This document shows, one piece after another, positions 20,278 to 28,698 of a stretch of DNA of 64,000 bases. The number at the start of each line of letters is the position of its first letter. Within the stretch, counting starts at the first letter, position 1. Source of the DNA: JAMHWF01 sp048500255. Lineage in GTDB: Bacteria; Pseudomonadota; Gammaproteobacteria; Burkholderiales; Burkholderiaceae_C. The notes under the pieces were generated by a model. It was not told where the DNA came from. It saw only the letters and a program-made list of their open reading frames with translations, and did no database searches. The translations under genes and the position numbers were made by a program. Where the stretch lies: assembly GCA_048500255.1 (NCBI GenBank), contig JASNYH010000004.1, forward strand, positions 186,001 to 250,000. The letters run 5' to 3'.

Positions 20278-21294
20278 TCAACCTTCTCTCGTGCCCATCA
20301 ACCCCTTCGGGCGGATGATGAGCATCAGCACGAGCAGCAGGTAGGGCAGGATCGGCGCCGCCTGTGCCAGCGTGATCTTGAAGAAGGGATAGAGCGCGCT
20401 GTCGGGCCCGACCGCCCAGCCGAAGCTCCTGGCCGCGTCGACCAGCGACTTGTCGACCGTCAGCGGCATCGTCTGCAGCAGGCCGACGAGGATCGAGCCG
20501 ATGAATGCGCCGGCCAGCGACCCCATGCCGCCGATCACGATGACGGCGAAGACGATCGGGCCGACGGCCGACATGTTGGGCTCGGTGACGAACGTGATGC
20601 CGCCGACCACGCCGGCCAGCGCCGCCAGCGCGCAGCCACTGCCGAAGACGAGCATGAACACGCGCGGCACGTTGTGGCCGAGGCTCTCGACCATCTCGGG
20701 GTGCGTCAGCGAGGCCTGGATCACCAGGCCGACGCGCGTGCGCGTGAGCATCAGCCACAGCGACGCCAGCATCAGCAGCGCGATGAACATGATGAAGGCG
20801 CGCGTCAGCGGAAAGCGCGAACACAGCGCGCCGGCGGCGCTGCACACCTCGGCCGGCGCGGCGCCCAGCCGCAGCGACAACCCTCCGCCCTGCTGCACCA
20901 GCGTGAACGCCGGGCCGTCGAGCGCGGCGGGCGGCGTGAAAGGCACCGCCGCGCGCCCCCAGACCAGCTGCACCACCTCCAGGATGACGTAGCTCAGGCC
21001 GAAGGTGATCAGCAGCTCGGGCACGTGGCCGAACTTGTGCGCGCGGCGCAGCGCGGTGCGCTCGAAGCCGGCGCCGAGCAGCGCGACGAACAGCGGCGAG
21101 AGCACGAGCGACGGCCAGAAGCCGACGATGCCGGTCAGCGTGTACGCGAAGTACGCGCCGACCATGTAGAAGCTCGCGTGAGCGAAGTTCAGCACGCCCA
21201 TCATGCCGAAGATCAGCGTGAGGCCCGAGCTGAGCATGAACAGCAGCAGCCCGGAGCTGACGCCGTTCAGCAGGTTGATCAGAAGCTGGTCCAT
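20278..21294 (-). CDS. livH: Liv-type ABC transporter permease
   Basis: A 338-residue LivH-type inner-membrane permease. It starts MDQLLINLLNGVSSGLLLFM and contains GLTLIFGMMGVLNFAHASFYM near residues 25-45 and SLGHNVPRVFMLVFGSGCALA, the coupling-helix region. It carries an insertion of about 40 residues (VPFTPPAALDGPAFTL and following) between helices. The start at 21294 excludes nine upstream residues without family similarity. The gene lies 52 bases after livJ. Confidence 0.92.
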   Translation of the reverse strand: MDQLLINLLNGVSSGLLLFMLSSGLTLIFGMMGVLNFAHASFYMVGAYFAYTLTGIVGFWPSLVLSPLFVALLGAGFERTALRRAHKFGHVPELLITFGLSYVILEVVQLVWGRAAVPFTPPAALDGPAFTLVQQGGGLSLRLGAAPAEVCSAAGALCSRFPLTRAFIMFIALLMLASLWLMLTRTRVGLVIQASLTHPEMVESLGHNVPRVFMLVFGSGCALAALAGVVGGITFVTEPNMSAVGPIVFAVIVIGGMGSLAGAFIGSILVGLLQTMPLTVDKSLVDAARSFGWAVGPDSALYPFFKITLAQAAPILPYLLLVLMLIIRPKGLMGTREG

Positions 21295-21346
21295 CAGGCG
21301 CGGCAAGGGCCCGCGCGCCACGCGGGCCCCCGACCGTGAAGGGCGT

Positions 21347-22591
21347 TCAGGAAGGACGCTTCATCTGGCACGACGTCGGCGTGCTCGAGACGTAGGGTTC
21401 GAACGTCTTCACCGGTGCGAAGTTGTAGCCGGTATTCTCGATGCTGTAGTCGCCCGGCTTGGCCTGTGCCTTCTTCCAGACTCCCATGAACAGCGGCTGC
21501 TGCATCTGGTGGTCGGCGGCGCGCATGGTCACCTCGCCGTTGAAGCTCTTGAACGACAGACCCTCCATCGCCTTCGCGACCTTCACCGGGTCGGTGCTCT
21601 TCGCCTTGGCCATCGCATTGGAGAGCAGTCCGAACGCGTGGTAGGTCTGGCCGGTGTACCAGTCGTCGTTGAACTTGGCCTTGAAGTCGTCCATCAGCTT
21701 GCGCGCGACCCCGGTATCCCAGTGGTTGAACACGCCGATCGAGTAGACGCGGCCCTCGGCGCCGGCCCCGAGCGCGGTGGGCGTGCCGGTCACCACCGCG
21801 TAGTAGGTGTAGAACTTGGCATTCAGGCCGGCATCGTTGGCAGCCTTGACGAGCAGCGTGAGGTCGGAGCCCCAGTTGCCGGTGATCACGGTGTCGGCGC
21901 CGCTGGCCTTGATCTTGGCGACGTAGGGGGCGAAGTCGCGTGTCTGCGCGAGCGGATGCAGGTCGTCGCCGACGATCTGGATGTCCGGGCGCTTGCGCGC
22001 CAGCGTTTCCTTCGCGTAGCGCGAGACCTGGTGGCCGTGCGCGTAGTTCTGGTTGATCAGGTAGACCTTCTTGACGTCGGGCTGATCCTTCATGTAGGTC
22101 GTCAGCGCCTCCATCTTCATGGAGGTGTCGGCGTCGAGCCGGAAGTGCCAGTAGTTGCACTTGCTGTTCGTGAGGTCGGGATCCACCGCGGCGTAGTTGA
22201 GGTACACGACCTCCTTGCCGGGGTTGCGCTCGTTGTGCTTGGCCACGGCGTCCATGACCGCCAGCGCCGCCCCCGAGCCGTTGCCCTGCACGATGTAGCG
22301 GATGCCCTGGTCGGTCGCCGCCTTCACCAGGTTGGTGCTCTCCTGCGGGCTGAGCTTGTTGTCGAAGGGCACCATCTCGAACTTCACGCCGGCCGGGTTG
22401 GCCTTGTTGAAGTGTTCGGCGATGAACTGGAAGCTCTTGATCTGGTTCTGGCCCACCGGCGCCATGAGGCCGGTCAGCGGGTCGATCCATGCGACCTTGA
22501 CGGTCTCGCCCTTCTGCGCCAGGACCGGGCCGGCCATCGCGCCCGCCAGCACGAAGGTTGCGAGGGCCACGGGATGGAAGCGGATCTGCAT
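21347..22591 (-). CDS. livJ: Liv-type ABC transporter substrate-binding protein
   Basis: A 414-residue periplasmic binding protein (Peripla_BP_6/type I fold). The signal peptide spans about 1-25 and is cleaved after VLAQ. The mature N-terminus KVAWIDPLTGLMAPVGQNQ is the family ligand loop. It is the first gene of the transporter operon and sits next to an acyl-CoA ligase, so the ligand may be a carboxylic or aromatic acid rather than a branched-chain amino acid; this is inference. A direct/inverted-repeat region precedes it. Confidence 0.92.
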   Translation of the reverse strand: MQIRFHPVALATFVLAGAMAGPVLAQKGETVKVAWIDPLTGLMAPVGQNQIKSFQFIAEHFNKANPAGVKFEMVPFDNKLSPQESTNLVKAATDQGIRYIVQGNGSGAALAVMDAVAKHNERNPGKEVVYLNYAAVDPDLTNSKCNYWHFRLDADTSMKMEALTTYMKDQPDVKKVYLINQNYAHGHQVSRYAKETLARKRPDIQIVGDDLHPLAQTRDFAPYVAKIKASGADTVITGNWGSDLTLLVKAANDAGLNAKFYTYYAVVTGTPTALGAGAEGRVYSIGVFNHWDTGVARKLMDDFKAKFNDDWYTGQTYHAFGLLSNAMAKAKSTDPVKVAKAMEGLSFKSFNGEVTMRAADHQMQQPLFMGVWKKAQAKPGDYSIENTGYNFAPVKTFEPYVSSTPTSCQMKRPS

Positions 22592-22656
22592 CGTCGACTC
22601 CTTCTATGTGGTGGTGAACGACAGCGCGCACGCTAGCCCAGCGCGGTGCTGCGGTG

Positions 22657-22707
22657 CAGAGGGATTCCCCGCAAGCTGTCACCGTTGCGACAGAGGGGAT
22701 TCCCCGC
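22657..22707. promoter_or_regulatory. repeat-structured region upstream of livJ
   Basis: Two near-identical direct repeats, CAGAGGGATTCCCCGC (22657-22672) and CAGAGGGGATTCCCCGC (22691-22707), flank the inverted repeat CTGTC-N8-GACAG (22676-22693). The repeats start 34 bases apart, about three helical turns. The block lies 66-116 bases upstream of the livJ start and may be an operator for transporter expression. Confidence 0.45.
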
Positions 22708-22715
22708 CGCGCACC

Positions 22716-24359
22716 TCAACCGGGCAGCACGTGGGCGCGGAACTGCTCGCGCAGCTTGAGCTTCTGCATCTTGCCGGTGGCCGTGTGCGGGATCTCGTCG
22801 ACGAAGACGACGTCGTCGGGCACCTGCCACTTGGCGATCTTGCCCTCGAAGAAGCCCAGGATCTGCTCGCGCGTGAGCTCGGCGCCCGGCTTCCTCACGA
22901 CGACGAGCAGCGGCCGCTCGTCCCACTTCGGATGCTTGCAGGCGATGACGGCGGCCTCGTGCACCGCCGGATGGCCCATTGCGACGTTCTCGAGGTCGAT
23001 CGACGAGATCCACTCGCCGCCCGACTTGATGACGTCCTTGCTGCGGTCGGTGATCTGCATGTAGCCGTCGGGGTCGATCGACGCCACGTCGCCGGTCGGG
23101 AACCAGCGCCGGCCGTCGACCTCGACGAGCGGCGACTCGTCGTTGCGGAAATAGCCGTCGATCACCCAGGGACCGCGCACGACGAGGTTGCCAGTCGCCT
23201 TGCCGTCCCATGGCAGCGCGCGGTGCTCGTCGTCGACGATCGCCATGTCGACGCCGTAGATCGCGCGGCCCTGCTTCTCGAGCACGTGCAGACGGGCCTC
23301 CTTGTCGAGCGCCGCATGCTTGCCCTTGAGCGTGCCGACGGTGCCCAGCGGCGACATCTCCGTCATGCCCCAGCCATGCAGCACCTCGACGCCGAAGTCC
23401 TCGACGAGGGTGCGCATCATCGCCGGCGGGCAGGCCGAGCCGCCGATCACGGTGCGCTTGAAGCTGCTGAACTTCAGGTTGTTCTGCTTGACGTGGTTGA
23501 GCAGCCCGAGCCATACCGTCGGCACGCCGGCGCTGAACGTCACCTGTTCGCTCTCGAACAGTTCGTAGAGCGACTTGCCGTCGAGGTGCGGTCCGGGCAT
23601 CACGAGCTTGGCGCCGACCAGCGGGCACGAGTACGGCAGGCCCCAGGCGTTGACGTGGAACATCGGCACCACCGGCAGGATGGTGTCGCGCGACGAGCAG
23701 CCCATGGAGTCGGGCAGCGCCGAGCCGTAGGCGTGCAGCACCGTCGAGCGGTGGCTGTAGACGGCGCCCTTCGGATGCCCGGTCGTGCCCGAGGTGTAGC
23801 AGATGCTCGACGCCGTGTTCTCGTCGAACTCGGGCCAGGCGTACTCGCCGTCCTCGGCGTCGACCAGCTCGTCGTAGCACGACAGGCCGGGGATCGTCGT
23901 CGACGCCGGCATGTGGGCGCGGTCCGTCATCGCGACGTAGTGCTTCACGCTGCCCAGCGCCGGCGCCAGCTTCTCGACCAGCGGCAGGAAGGTCAGGTCG
24001 AAGCACAGCACGCGGTCCTCGGCGTCGTTGGCGATCCACGCGATCTGCTCGGGGAACAGGCGCGGATTGATCGTGTGGCACACGAGCTGCGAGCCCGACG
24101 CGCCGTAGTAGATCTCGAGGTGGCGGTAGCCGTTCCAGGCCAGCGTGGCGACGCGGTCGCCCGGTCGGCAGCCCAGCCGCTCCAGCGCCTGCGCCAGCTT
24201 GCGCGCGCGCAGTTCGGCGTCGCGATAGGTGGTGCGGTGCACGTCGCCCTCGACGCGCTTGGAGACGATCTCGGTGTCGCCGGCGTGGCGCGCCGCATGC
24301 ACCAGCAGCGACGAAATCATCAGCGGCATCTGCATCATCCGGCCGGGCAGCGCGTTCAT
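22716..24359 (-). CDS. medium/long-chain acyl-CoA ligase (AMP-forming)
   Basis: A 547-residue member of the ANL superfamily that activates a fatty or related acid to acyl-CoA with ATP. The P-loop CYTSGTTGHPKGAVYSHRS lies near residue 185, the HGWGMTEMSP adenine motif near 330, TGDVASID near 425, the hinge DRSKDVIKSGGEW near 442, and the catalytic Lys in TATGKMQKLKL near 530. The N-terminus MMQMPLMISSLLVHAARHAGD is characteristic of the long-chain/AlkK-like branch. It is upstream of livJ in the same direction and supplies substrate for the beta-oxidation genes downstream. Confidence 0.92.
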   Translation of the reverse strand: MNALPGRMMQMPLMISSLLVHAARHAGDTEIVSKRVEGDVHRTTYRDAELRARKLAQALERLGCRPGDRVATLAWNGYRHLEIYYGASGSQLVCHTINPRLFPEQIAWIANDAEDRVLCFDLTFLPLVEKLAPALGSVKHYVAMTDRAHMPASTTIPGLSCYDELVDAEDGEYAWPEFDENTASSICYTSGTTGHPKGAVYSHRSTVLHAYGSALPDSMGCSSRDTILPVVPMFHVNAWGLPYSCPLVGAKLVMPGPHLDGKSLYELFESEQVTFSAGVPTVWLGLLNHVKQNNLKFSSFKRTVIGGSACPPAMMRTLVEDFGVEVLHGWGMTEMSPLGTVGTLKGKHAALDKEARLHVLEKQGRAIYGVDMAIVDDEHRALPWDGKATGNLVVRGPWVIDGYFRNDESPLVEVDGRRWFPTGDVASIDPDGYMQITDRSKDVIKSGGEWISSIDLENVAMGHPAVHEAAVIACKHPKWDERPLLVVVRKPGAELTREQILGFFEGKIAKWQVPDDVVFVDEIPHTATGKMQKLKLREQFRAHVLPG

Positions 24360-24481
24360 CGCGAACTCCTTCGTTCCATCGACGGTGGGCGCCGATGATA
24401 GGAAGCCGCCCCCGGCCGCCGCTGCTCCGGTTTACCCCTAGTCGCCGGCGGGCGGCGGCGCGTCACTACACTGGCCCGGAT

Positions 24482-25978
24482 ATGACGATCGCCGTCCCCG
24501 TTCAGGACGCACCGGCGCCCGACGTCGCGCTCGACTGGCGCAACCGCTGGGCCGCGCTCGGCCGCGAGTTCGGCACCGAGCTGCCCGCCGAGCCGCTGCC
24601 GGCGCCGCACTGGGTGGCGCGCAGCGACGACTGCGCACGCCTGCTCGGCCTGCCCGACGACTGGTGGCACCGCGACGACTGGCGCGCGCTCGACGTGTTC
24701 AGCGGCAATGCACTGTGGCAGGGCATGCGGCCGCAGGCCAGCGTCTACAGCGGCCACCAGTTCGGCGTCTGGGCCGGCCAGCTCGGCGACGGCCGCGCGC
24801 TGTGGCTGGGCGAGGTCGACGCACCCGGGGGCCCGCTCGAGCTGCAGCTCAAGGGCTCCGGGCGCACGCCCTACTCGCGCATGGGCGACGGCCGCGCCGT
24901 GCTGCGCTCGTCGATCCGCGAGTTCCTGTGCTCCGAGACGATGCACGCGCTGGGCGTGCCGACGACGCGCGCGCTGTGTGTCGTCGGCTCGCCGCTGCCG
25001 GTGCGCCGCGAGGAGATCGAGTCGGCCGCCGTCGTGACGCGCGTGGCGCCAAGCTTCGTGCGCTTCGGCCACTTCGAGCACTTCGCGCACCACGACCAGC
25101 CGGCCGCGCTGCGGCGGCTCGCCGACTTCGTCATCGACCACCACCTGCCGGCCTGCCGCGACGCCGCCGAGCCGTATGCCGCGCTGCTCGAGGCGGCGAC
25201 GCGCTCGACCGCCGAGCTGGTCGCGCAGTGGCAGGCGGTGGGCTTCTGCCACGGCGTGATGAACACCGACAACATGTCGATCCTTGGGCTGACGATCGAC
25301 TACGGGCCGTTCGGCGTCCTCGGCGCCTACGACCCCGGCCACGTCTGCAACCACTCCGACGAGCAGGGCCGCTACGCCTACGGCCGCCAGCCGAACGTGG
25401 CGTTCTGGAACCTGCACGCGCTGGCGCAGGCGCTGCTGCCGCTGATCGGCGACACCGACCGCGCGCTCGCCGCGCTGGAGCCCTACCGCAGCGTCTTTCC
25501 TGCCGCCTGGCAGCGGCGCTTCGCCGCCAAGCTGGGGCTGGCGACGAGCGAGGACGACGACGCCGCGCTGGTCGGCGCCTGGCTCGAGCGGCTGGCCGCC
25601 GACCGCGTCGACTTCACGATCGCGCACCGCCGGCTGGCGGGCTTCGTGCCGGGCGCCGCCAACGACGCGCTGCGCGACCTGTTCATCGACCGCGCGGCCT
25701 TCGACGCCTGGGCGGCGCGCTACGGCGATCGCTTGCGCCGCGAAGGCAGCGTCGACGCCGAGCGCGCGACACGCATGAACCGCGTCAACCCGAAGTTCGT
25801 GCTGCGCAACCACCTCGCCGAAACGGCGATCCGCCAGGCGCGCGCCGGCGACTTCGACGAGACGCGCCGGCTGCTGCGCGTGCTCGAGCGGCCCTACGAC
25901 GAGCAGCCCGAGCACGCGGCATATGCCGACTTCCCGCCCGACTGGGCGGCGTCGCTCGAAGTTTCGTGCTCGTCGTGA
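24482..25978 (+). CDS. selO: SelO/YdiU-family protein adenylyltransferase
   Basis: A pseudokinase-fold enzyme that transfers AMP to Ser/Thr/Tyr of proteins, linked in E. coli to redox homeostasis. The 498-residue protein has the nucleotide-binding KGSGRTPYSRMGDGRAVLRS near residues 123-142, the Mg-binding FCHGVMNTDNMSILG near 257 and GPFGVLGAYDPGHVCNHSD. It ends VSCSS, the Cys-containing C-terminus of bacterial SelO; no selenocysteine is used. It is the first gene of a run with msrB, also a redox protein. The start was set at ATG 24482, where family homology begins. Confidence 0.93.
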   Translation: MTIAVPVQDAPAPDVALDWRNRWAALGREFGTELPAEPLPAPHWVARSDDCARLLGLPDDWWHRDDWRALDVFSGNALWQGMRPQASVYSGHQFGVWAGQLGDGRALWLGEVDAPGGPLELQLKGSGRTPYSRMGDGRAVLRSSIREFLCSETMHALGVPTTRALCVVGSPLPVRREEIESAAVVTRVAPSFVRFGHFEHFAHHDQPAALRRLADFVIDHHLPACRDAAEPYAALLEAATRSTAELVAQWQAVGFCHGVMNTDNMSILGLTIDYGPFGVLGAYDPGHVCNHSDEQGRYAYGRQPNVAFWNLHALAQALLPLIGDTDRALAALEPYRSVFPAAWQRRFAAKLGLATSEDDDAALVGAWLERLAADRVDFTIAHRRLAGFVPGAANDALRDLFIDRAAFDAWAARYGDRLRREGSVDAERATRMNRVNPKFVLRNHLAETAIRQARAGDFDETRRLLRVLERPYDEQPEHAAYADFPPDWAASLEVSCSS

Positions 25979-26012
25979 CGGAGGCGTGATGAACCACTGC
26001 GTATCCACTTGC

Positions 26013-26182
26013 GCGCCGCGGGCCGAGCGCCGGGCCGCCCCAAGCCGGCCCGCAATCCCCTTGGGGGCCGAGCCCGGACGAGGACAGTCCGGTGGACTGT
26101 CCTCGCCTGACGAGGGGCCGGGCTGCAAGGCCCGGCGCGGCCTGCAAGGCCGGCCGACGTACCCGTCGGACGAGGGGCGAAC
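26013..26182 (+). repeat. dispersed hairpin-rich repeat, copy A (upstream of msrB)
   Basis: The selO-msrB gap of 204 bases is filled by this element. It contains the block also found in livG, a 12-bp perfect hairpin with a 3-base loop (26079-26105, arms CGAGGACAGTCC/GGACTGTCCTCG), a second stem GCCGGGC/GCCCGGC (26117-26136), and the end block GTCGGACGAGGGG, 8 bases before the msrB ATG. The end block may provide the msrB ribosome-binding site (GAGGGG). It looks like a mosaic interspersed repeat. Confidence 0.75.
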
Positions 26183-26665
26183 ATGAGCGCCATGGACGAC
26201 GGCAAACCGCGCAAGGTCAGCAAGACGGACGCCGAATGGCGCCGCCAGCTCGACCCCGTGCAGTACCAGGTGGCGCGCAACGCCGCGACGGAGCCGCCGT
26301 TCAGCGGCAGGTACTGGGACCACTTCGAGCCCGGCACCTACCGCTGCATCGGCTGCGGCACGCCGCTGTTCGAGTCGGCAACCAAGTTCGACGCCGGCTG
26401 CGGCTGGCCGAGCTACTGGCAGCCGGTGAATGCGGAGGTGATCGAGCGAGTGCGCGACACCAGCCACGGCATGGTGAGGGTCGAGGTGCGCTGCAACCAC
26501 TGCGGCTCGCACCTCGGCCACGTGTTCGACGACGGCCCGGCGCCGACCGGCGAGCGCTATTGCATCAACTCGGCATCGATCGATTTCGCGCCCGAGCCGC
26601 CGCAGGCGCAGGAGCGCGCCGCAATGCCAGAATCCGGCCTTCGCCCGCTCGACCCGCCCCGATGA
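26183..26665 (+). CDS. msrB: peptide-methionine (R)-S-oxide reductase
   Basis: MsrB reduces methionine-R-sulfoxide in proteins. The 160-residue product has the four zinc cysteines C55, C58 (CIGC) and C104, C107 (CNHC), the GCGWPSYW motif with a possible recycling Cys at 73, and the catalytic C127 in GERYCINSASIDF. The C-terminal 25 residues beyond the fold are unconserved. Its stop overlaps the yciB start (ATGA). With selO upstream the pair suggests oxidative-stress protein repair or control. Confidence 0.96.
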   Translation: MSAMDDGKPRKVSKTDAEWRRQLDPVQYQVARNAATEPPFSGRYWDHFEPGTYRCIGCGTPLFESATKFDAGCGWPSYWQPVNAEVIERVRDTSHGMVRVEVRCNHCGSHLGHVFDDGPAPTGERYCINSASIDFAPEPPQAQERAAMPESGLRPLDPPR

Positions 26666-27315
26666 AGCTGCTGTTCGACTTCCTGCCCATCCTGCTGTTC
26701 TTCGGCACCTTCAAGTACGCCGAGATGCAGCGCGAGGCGGCGGCCGCGTTCGCGACGGAGCACTTCGGCGCCGTCGTGTCGGGCGGCGTCGTCGGCCCGT
26801 CGGAGGCGCCGGTGCTGCTGGCCACCGCCGTCGTCATCGTGGCGACGCTGGTGCAGGTGGCCTGGCTCTACGCGCGCCACCGCAAAGTCGACATGATGCT
26901 GTGGGTGAGCCTGGCGCTCGTCGTCGTGCTCGGCGGCATGACGATCTGGTTCCGCAGCGAGACCTTCATCAAGTGGAAGCCGAGCGTCCTCTACTGGGCG
27001 ATGGGCCTGGCGTTCTGGCTCAGCCAGCTGGTGTGGCGCAAGAACCTGCTCAAGCTGCTGATCGGCAGCCAGCTCTCGCTGCCCGACCCGGTGTGGCAGC
27101 GGCTCAACTTCGCGTGGATCGCCTTCTTCAGCCTGATGGGGCTGCTCAACATCTACGTGGCCTACACCTACTCGACCGACACCTGGGTCAACTTCAAGCT
27201 GTTCGGCGGCTTCGGCCTGATGCTGCTGTTCACGCTCGCGCAGGGCCTGTACCTCAGCCGCCACCTGCACGACGTCGAACCCTCCGAGACGCCGGCCGGC
27301 GAGGCGCAACGATGA
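26662..27315 (+). CDS. yciB: septation protein A / YciB inner-membrane protein
   Basis: A 217-residue inner-membrane protein of the YciB/IspZ family, implicated in intracellular septation and cell-envelope upkeep. It begins MKLLFDFLPILLFFGTFKYA and has about five to six hydrophobic helices; the conserved segments FIKWKPSVLYW and LNFAWIAFFSLMGLLNIYVA are present. Both ends overlap neighbours by ATGA (msrB before, bolA after), indicating a coupled operon. Confidence 0.93.
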   Translation: MKLLFDFLPILLFFGTFKYAEMQREAAAAFATEHFGAVVSGGVVGPSEAPVLLATAVVIVATLVQVAWLYARHRKVDMMLWVSLALVVVLGGMTIWFRSETFIKWKPSVLYWAMGLAFWLSQLVWRKNLLKLLIGSQLSLPDPVWQRLNFAWIAFFSLMGLLNIYVAYTYSTDTWVNFKLFGGFGLMLLFTLAQGLYLSRHLHDVEPSETPAGEAQR

Positions 27316-27605
27316 CGAGCCCCGAAAAGAACCCCGCCGACTTCCCGACGCCCGCCGAGCTCGAGGCCGCGCTGCGCACTGCGCTGCAGCCGACGGCGCT
27401 CGAAGTGATCGACGACAGCCACCATCACGCGGGCCATGCCGGCGCGCGCGAAGGCCGCCACTACACGGTGCGCATCGTCAGCGAGCGCTTCGCCGGCGCG
27501 AGCCGCGTGGTGCGGCATCGCCTCGTGTATCATGCCCTCGACCGCCTGATGTCCCGCGGCATCCACGCCCTCGCGATCGACGCGCGCGCCCCCCGAGAAC
27601 CCTGA
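27312..27605 (+). CDS. bolA: BolA-family protein
   Basis: A 97-residue BolA-like protein. The family usually works with monothiol glutaredoxins in Fe-S handling, and E. coli BolA also affects morphology. The motif DDSHHHAGHAGAREGRHYTVRIVSE is split around residues 34-58; its histidines are the candidate ligands. VVRHRLVYHALDRLM follows. It overlaps yciB by four bases. No glutaredoxin is encoded nearby in the window. Confidence 0.93.
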   Translation: MTSPEKNPADFPTPAELEAALRTALQPTALEVIDDSHHHAGHAGAREGRHYTVRIVSERFAGASRVVRHRLVYHALDRLMSRGIHALAIDARAPREP

Positions 27606-27673
27606 ACTCCGGCCCGCCGGCGTCCCGCCCGCGACGCGCGCCGCACCCCTCTCCCCGCTGAAAGGCCAGCCCC

Positions 27674-28483
27674 ATGTTGAAGAAGTCTTCCCTCGCAGCG
27701 TGCCTGTCGCTCGCCCTGTTCGCAGCCGGTGCTGCGCAGGCGCAGAACGTGGCCATCGTCAACGGCAAGGCCGTGCCCAAGTCGCGCGTCGACACGCTGA
27801 TCCAGCAGGTGCACAAGCGCGCCGAGGCGCAGGGCCAGCAGCCGCCGCCCAACCTCGAGCAGCTCGCGCGCGACAAAGTCGTGCTCGACGAGATCTTCGC
27901 GCAGGAGGCGCAGAAGCGCGGGCTCGCCGCCAGCGCCGAGTACAAGCAGCAGATGGAGATGGCGCGCCAGGCGCTGCTGATCCAGGCCCTGTTCGCCGAC
28001 GAGCAGAAGAAGAACCCCATCACGGACGCCGAAGTCAGCGCCGAGTACGACAAGATCAAGCTCGCCAACAGCGGCACCGAGTACCGCGCCCGCCACATCC
28101 TGACCGAGAAGGAAGACGAGGCCAAGTCGGCGATCGCGCAGATCAAGGGCGGCGCCAAGTTCGAGGACGTGGCCAAGAAGAGCTCCAAGGATCCGGGCTC
28201 GTCGGCCAACGGCGGCGACCTCGACTGGGCGCAGGCCGGCAACTACGTGCCCGAGTTCTCCCAGGCGATGGCCAAGCTCAAGAAGGGCGAGATGACGGAG
28301 GCGCCCGTCAAGTCGCAGTTCGGCTGGCACGTCATCAAGCTCGAGGACACGCGCGAGGCGCAGTTCCCGCCGCTCGAGCAGGTCAAGCCGCAGATCGAGC
28401 AGCGCCTCTCGCAGCTGCGCGAAGTGAAGTTCCGCGACGACCTGCGCGCGAAGGCGAAGACGGACTACAAGTTCAGCCAGTGA
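27674..28483 (+). CDS. exported parvulin-type peptidylprolyl isomerase
   Basis: A 269-residue periplasmic prolyl isomerase/chaperone of the PpiC/SurA-like group. A signal peptide (1-23, cleavage after AAQAQ) precedes a SurA-type N-domain (about 24-130) and one rotamase domain (about 138-230) containing YRARHILTEKEDEAK, DPGSSANGGDLDWAQAG and FGWHVIKLED. A GAAAGG ribosome-binding site precedes the ATG. It follows bolA by 68 bases and is ended by a clear terminator, closing the selO-msrB-yciB-bolA run. Confidence 0.93.
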   Translation: MLKKSSLAACLSLALFAAGAAQAQNVAIVNGKAVPKSRVDTLIQQVHKRAEAQGQQPPPNLEQLARDKVVLDEIFAQEAQKRGLAASAEYKQQMEMARQALLIQALFADEQKKNPITDAEVSAEYDKIKLANSGTEYRARHILTEKEDEAKSAIAQIKGGAKFEDVAKKSSKDPGSSANGGDLDWAQAGNYVPEFSQAMAKLKKGEMTEAPVKSQFGWHVIKLEDTREAQFPPLEQVKPQIEQRLSQLREVKFRDDLRAKAKTDYKFSQ

Positions 28484-28505
28484 CGCGCCACGCGGCCTGA
28501 CGACG

Positions 28506-28528
28506 ACGGCGCCTGCGGGCGCCGTTTT
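28506..28528 (+). terminator. intrinsic terminator after the parvulin gene
   Basis: The stem ACGGCGCC/GGCGCCGT with loop TGCG is followed by TTTT (8 bp, perfect). It begins 22 bases after the stop codon and ends the selO operon. Confidence 0.85.
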
Positions 28529-28625
28529 CGTTCACGGCGCCGGATGCGGCTCGCCGGTACGCGCCGCAAGGCGAAGTGGGCTCCGATGCCGCCGCGCCGG
28601 ATCGAGGCGCGACGACGCCCGAGTC

Positions 28626-28656
28626 TTGACCTTCCCACCGCGGAAAGGATCAAAGT
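28626..28656 (+). promoter_or_regulatory. MerR/CueR-type promoter of the copper ATPase
   Basis: TTGACC (28626-28631) and the -10-like CAAAGT (28651-28656) are separated by 19 bases, the over-long spacer typical of MerR-family activators. The spacer carries the dyad ACCTTCCC and GGAAAGGAT around a short centre, close to known CueR operators. It lies 42 bases upstream of the copper ATPase ATG. No cueR gene is seen in this window, so the regulator must be elsewhere. Confidence 0.7.
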
Positions 28657-28698
28657 GCTGTCGTTGCCGCTTCATGGCGGTCGACACAGGAGAGCCCC

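Noticed and set aside
25960..25984. Possible selenocysteine read-through at the SelO stop
   Set aside because: The stop is TGA, but the protein already ends with the Cys-containing VSCSS form of bacterial SelO, and no SECIS-like need is apparent.
26079..26136. Strong hairpins after selO as transcription terminators
   Set aside because: They lack a following T-run and belong to the dispersed repeat; they may still influence mRNA.
24356..26521. Long minus-strand frame antisense to selO and msrB
   Set aside because: It mirrors two well-supported genes and crosses the dispersed repeat; no protein family pattern.
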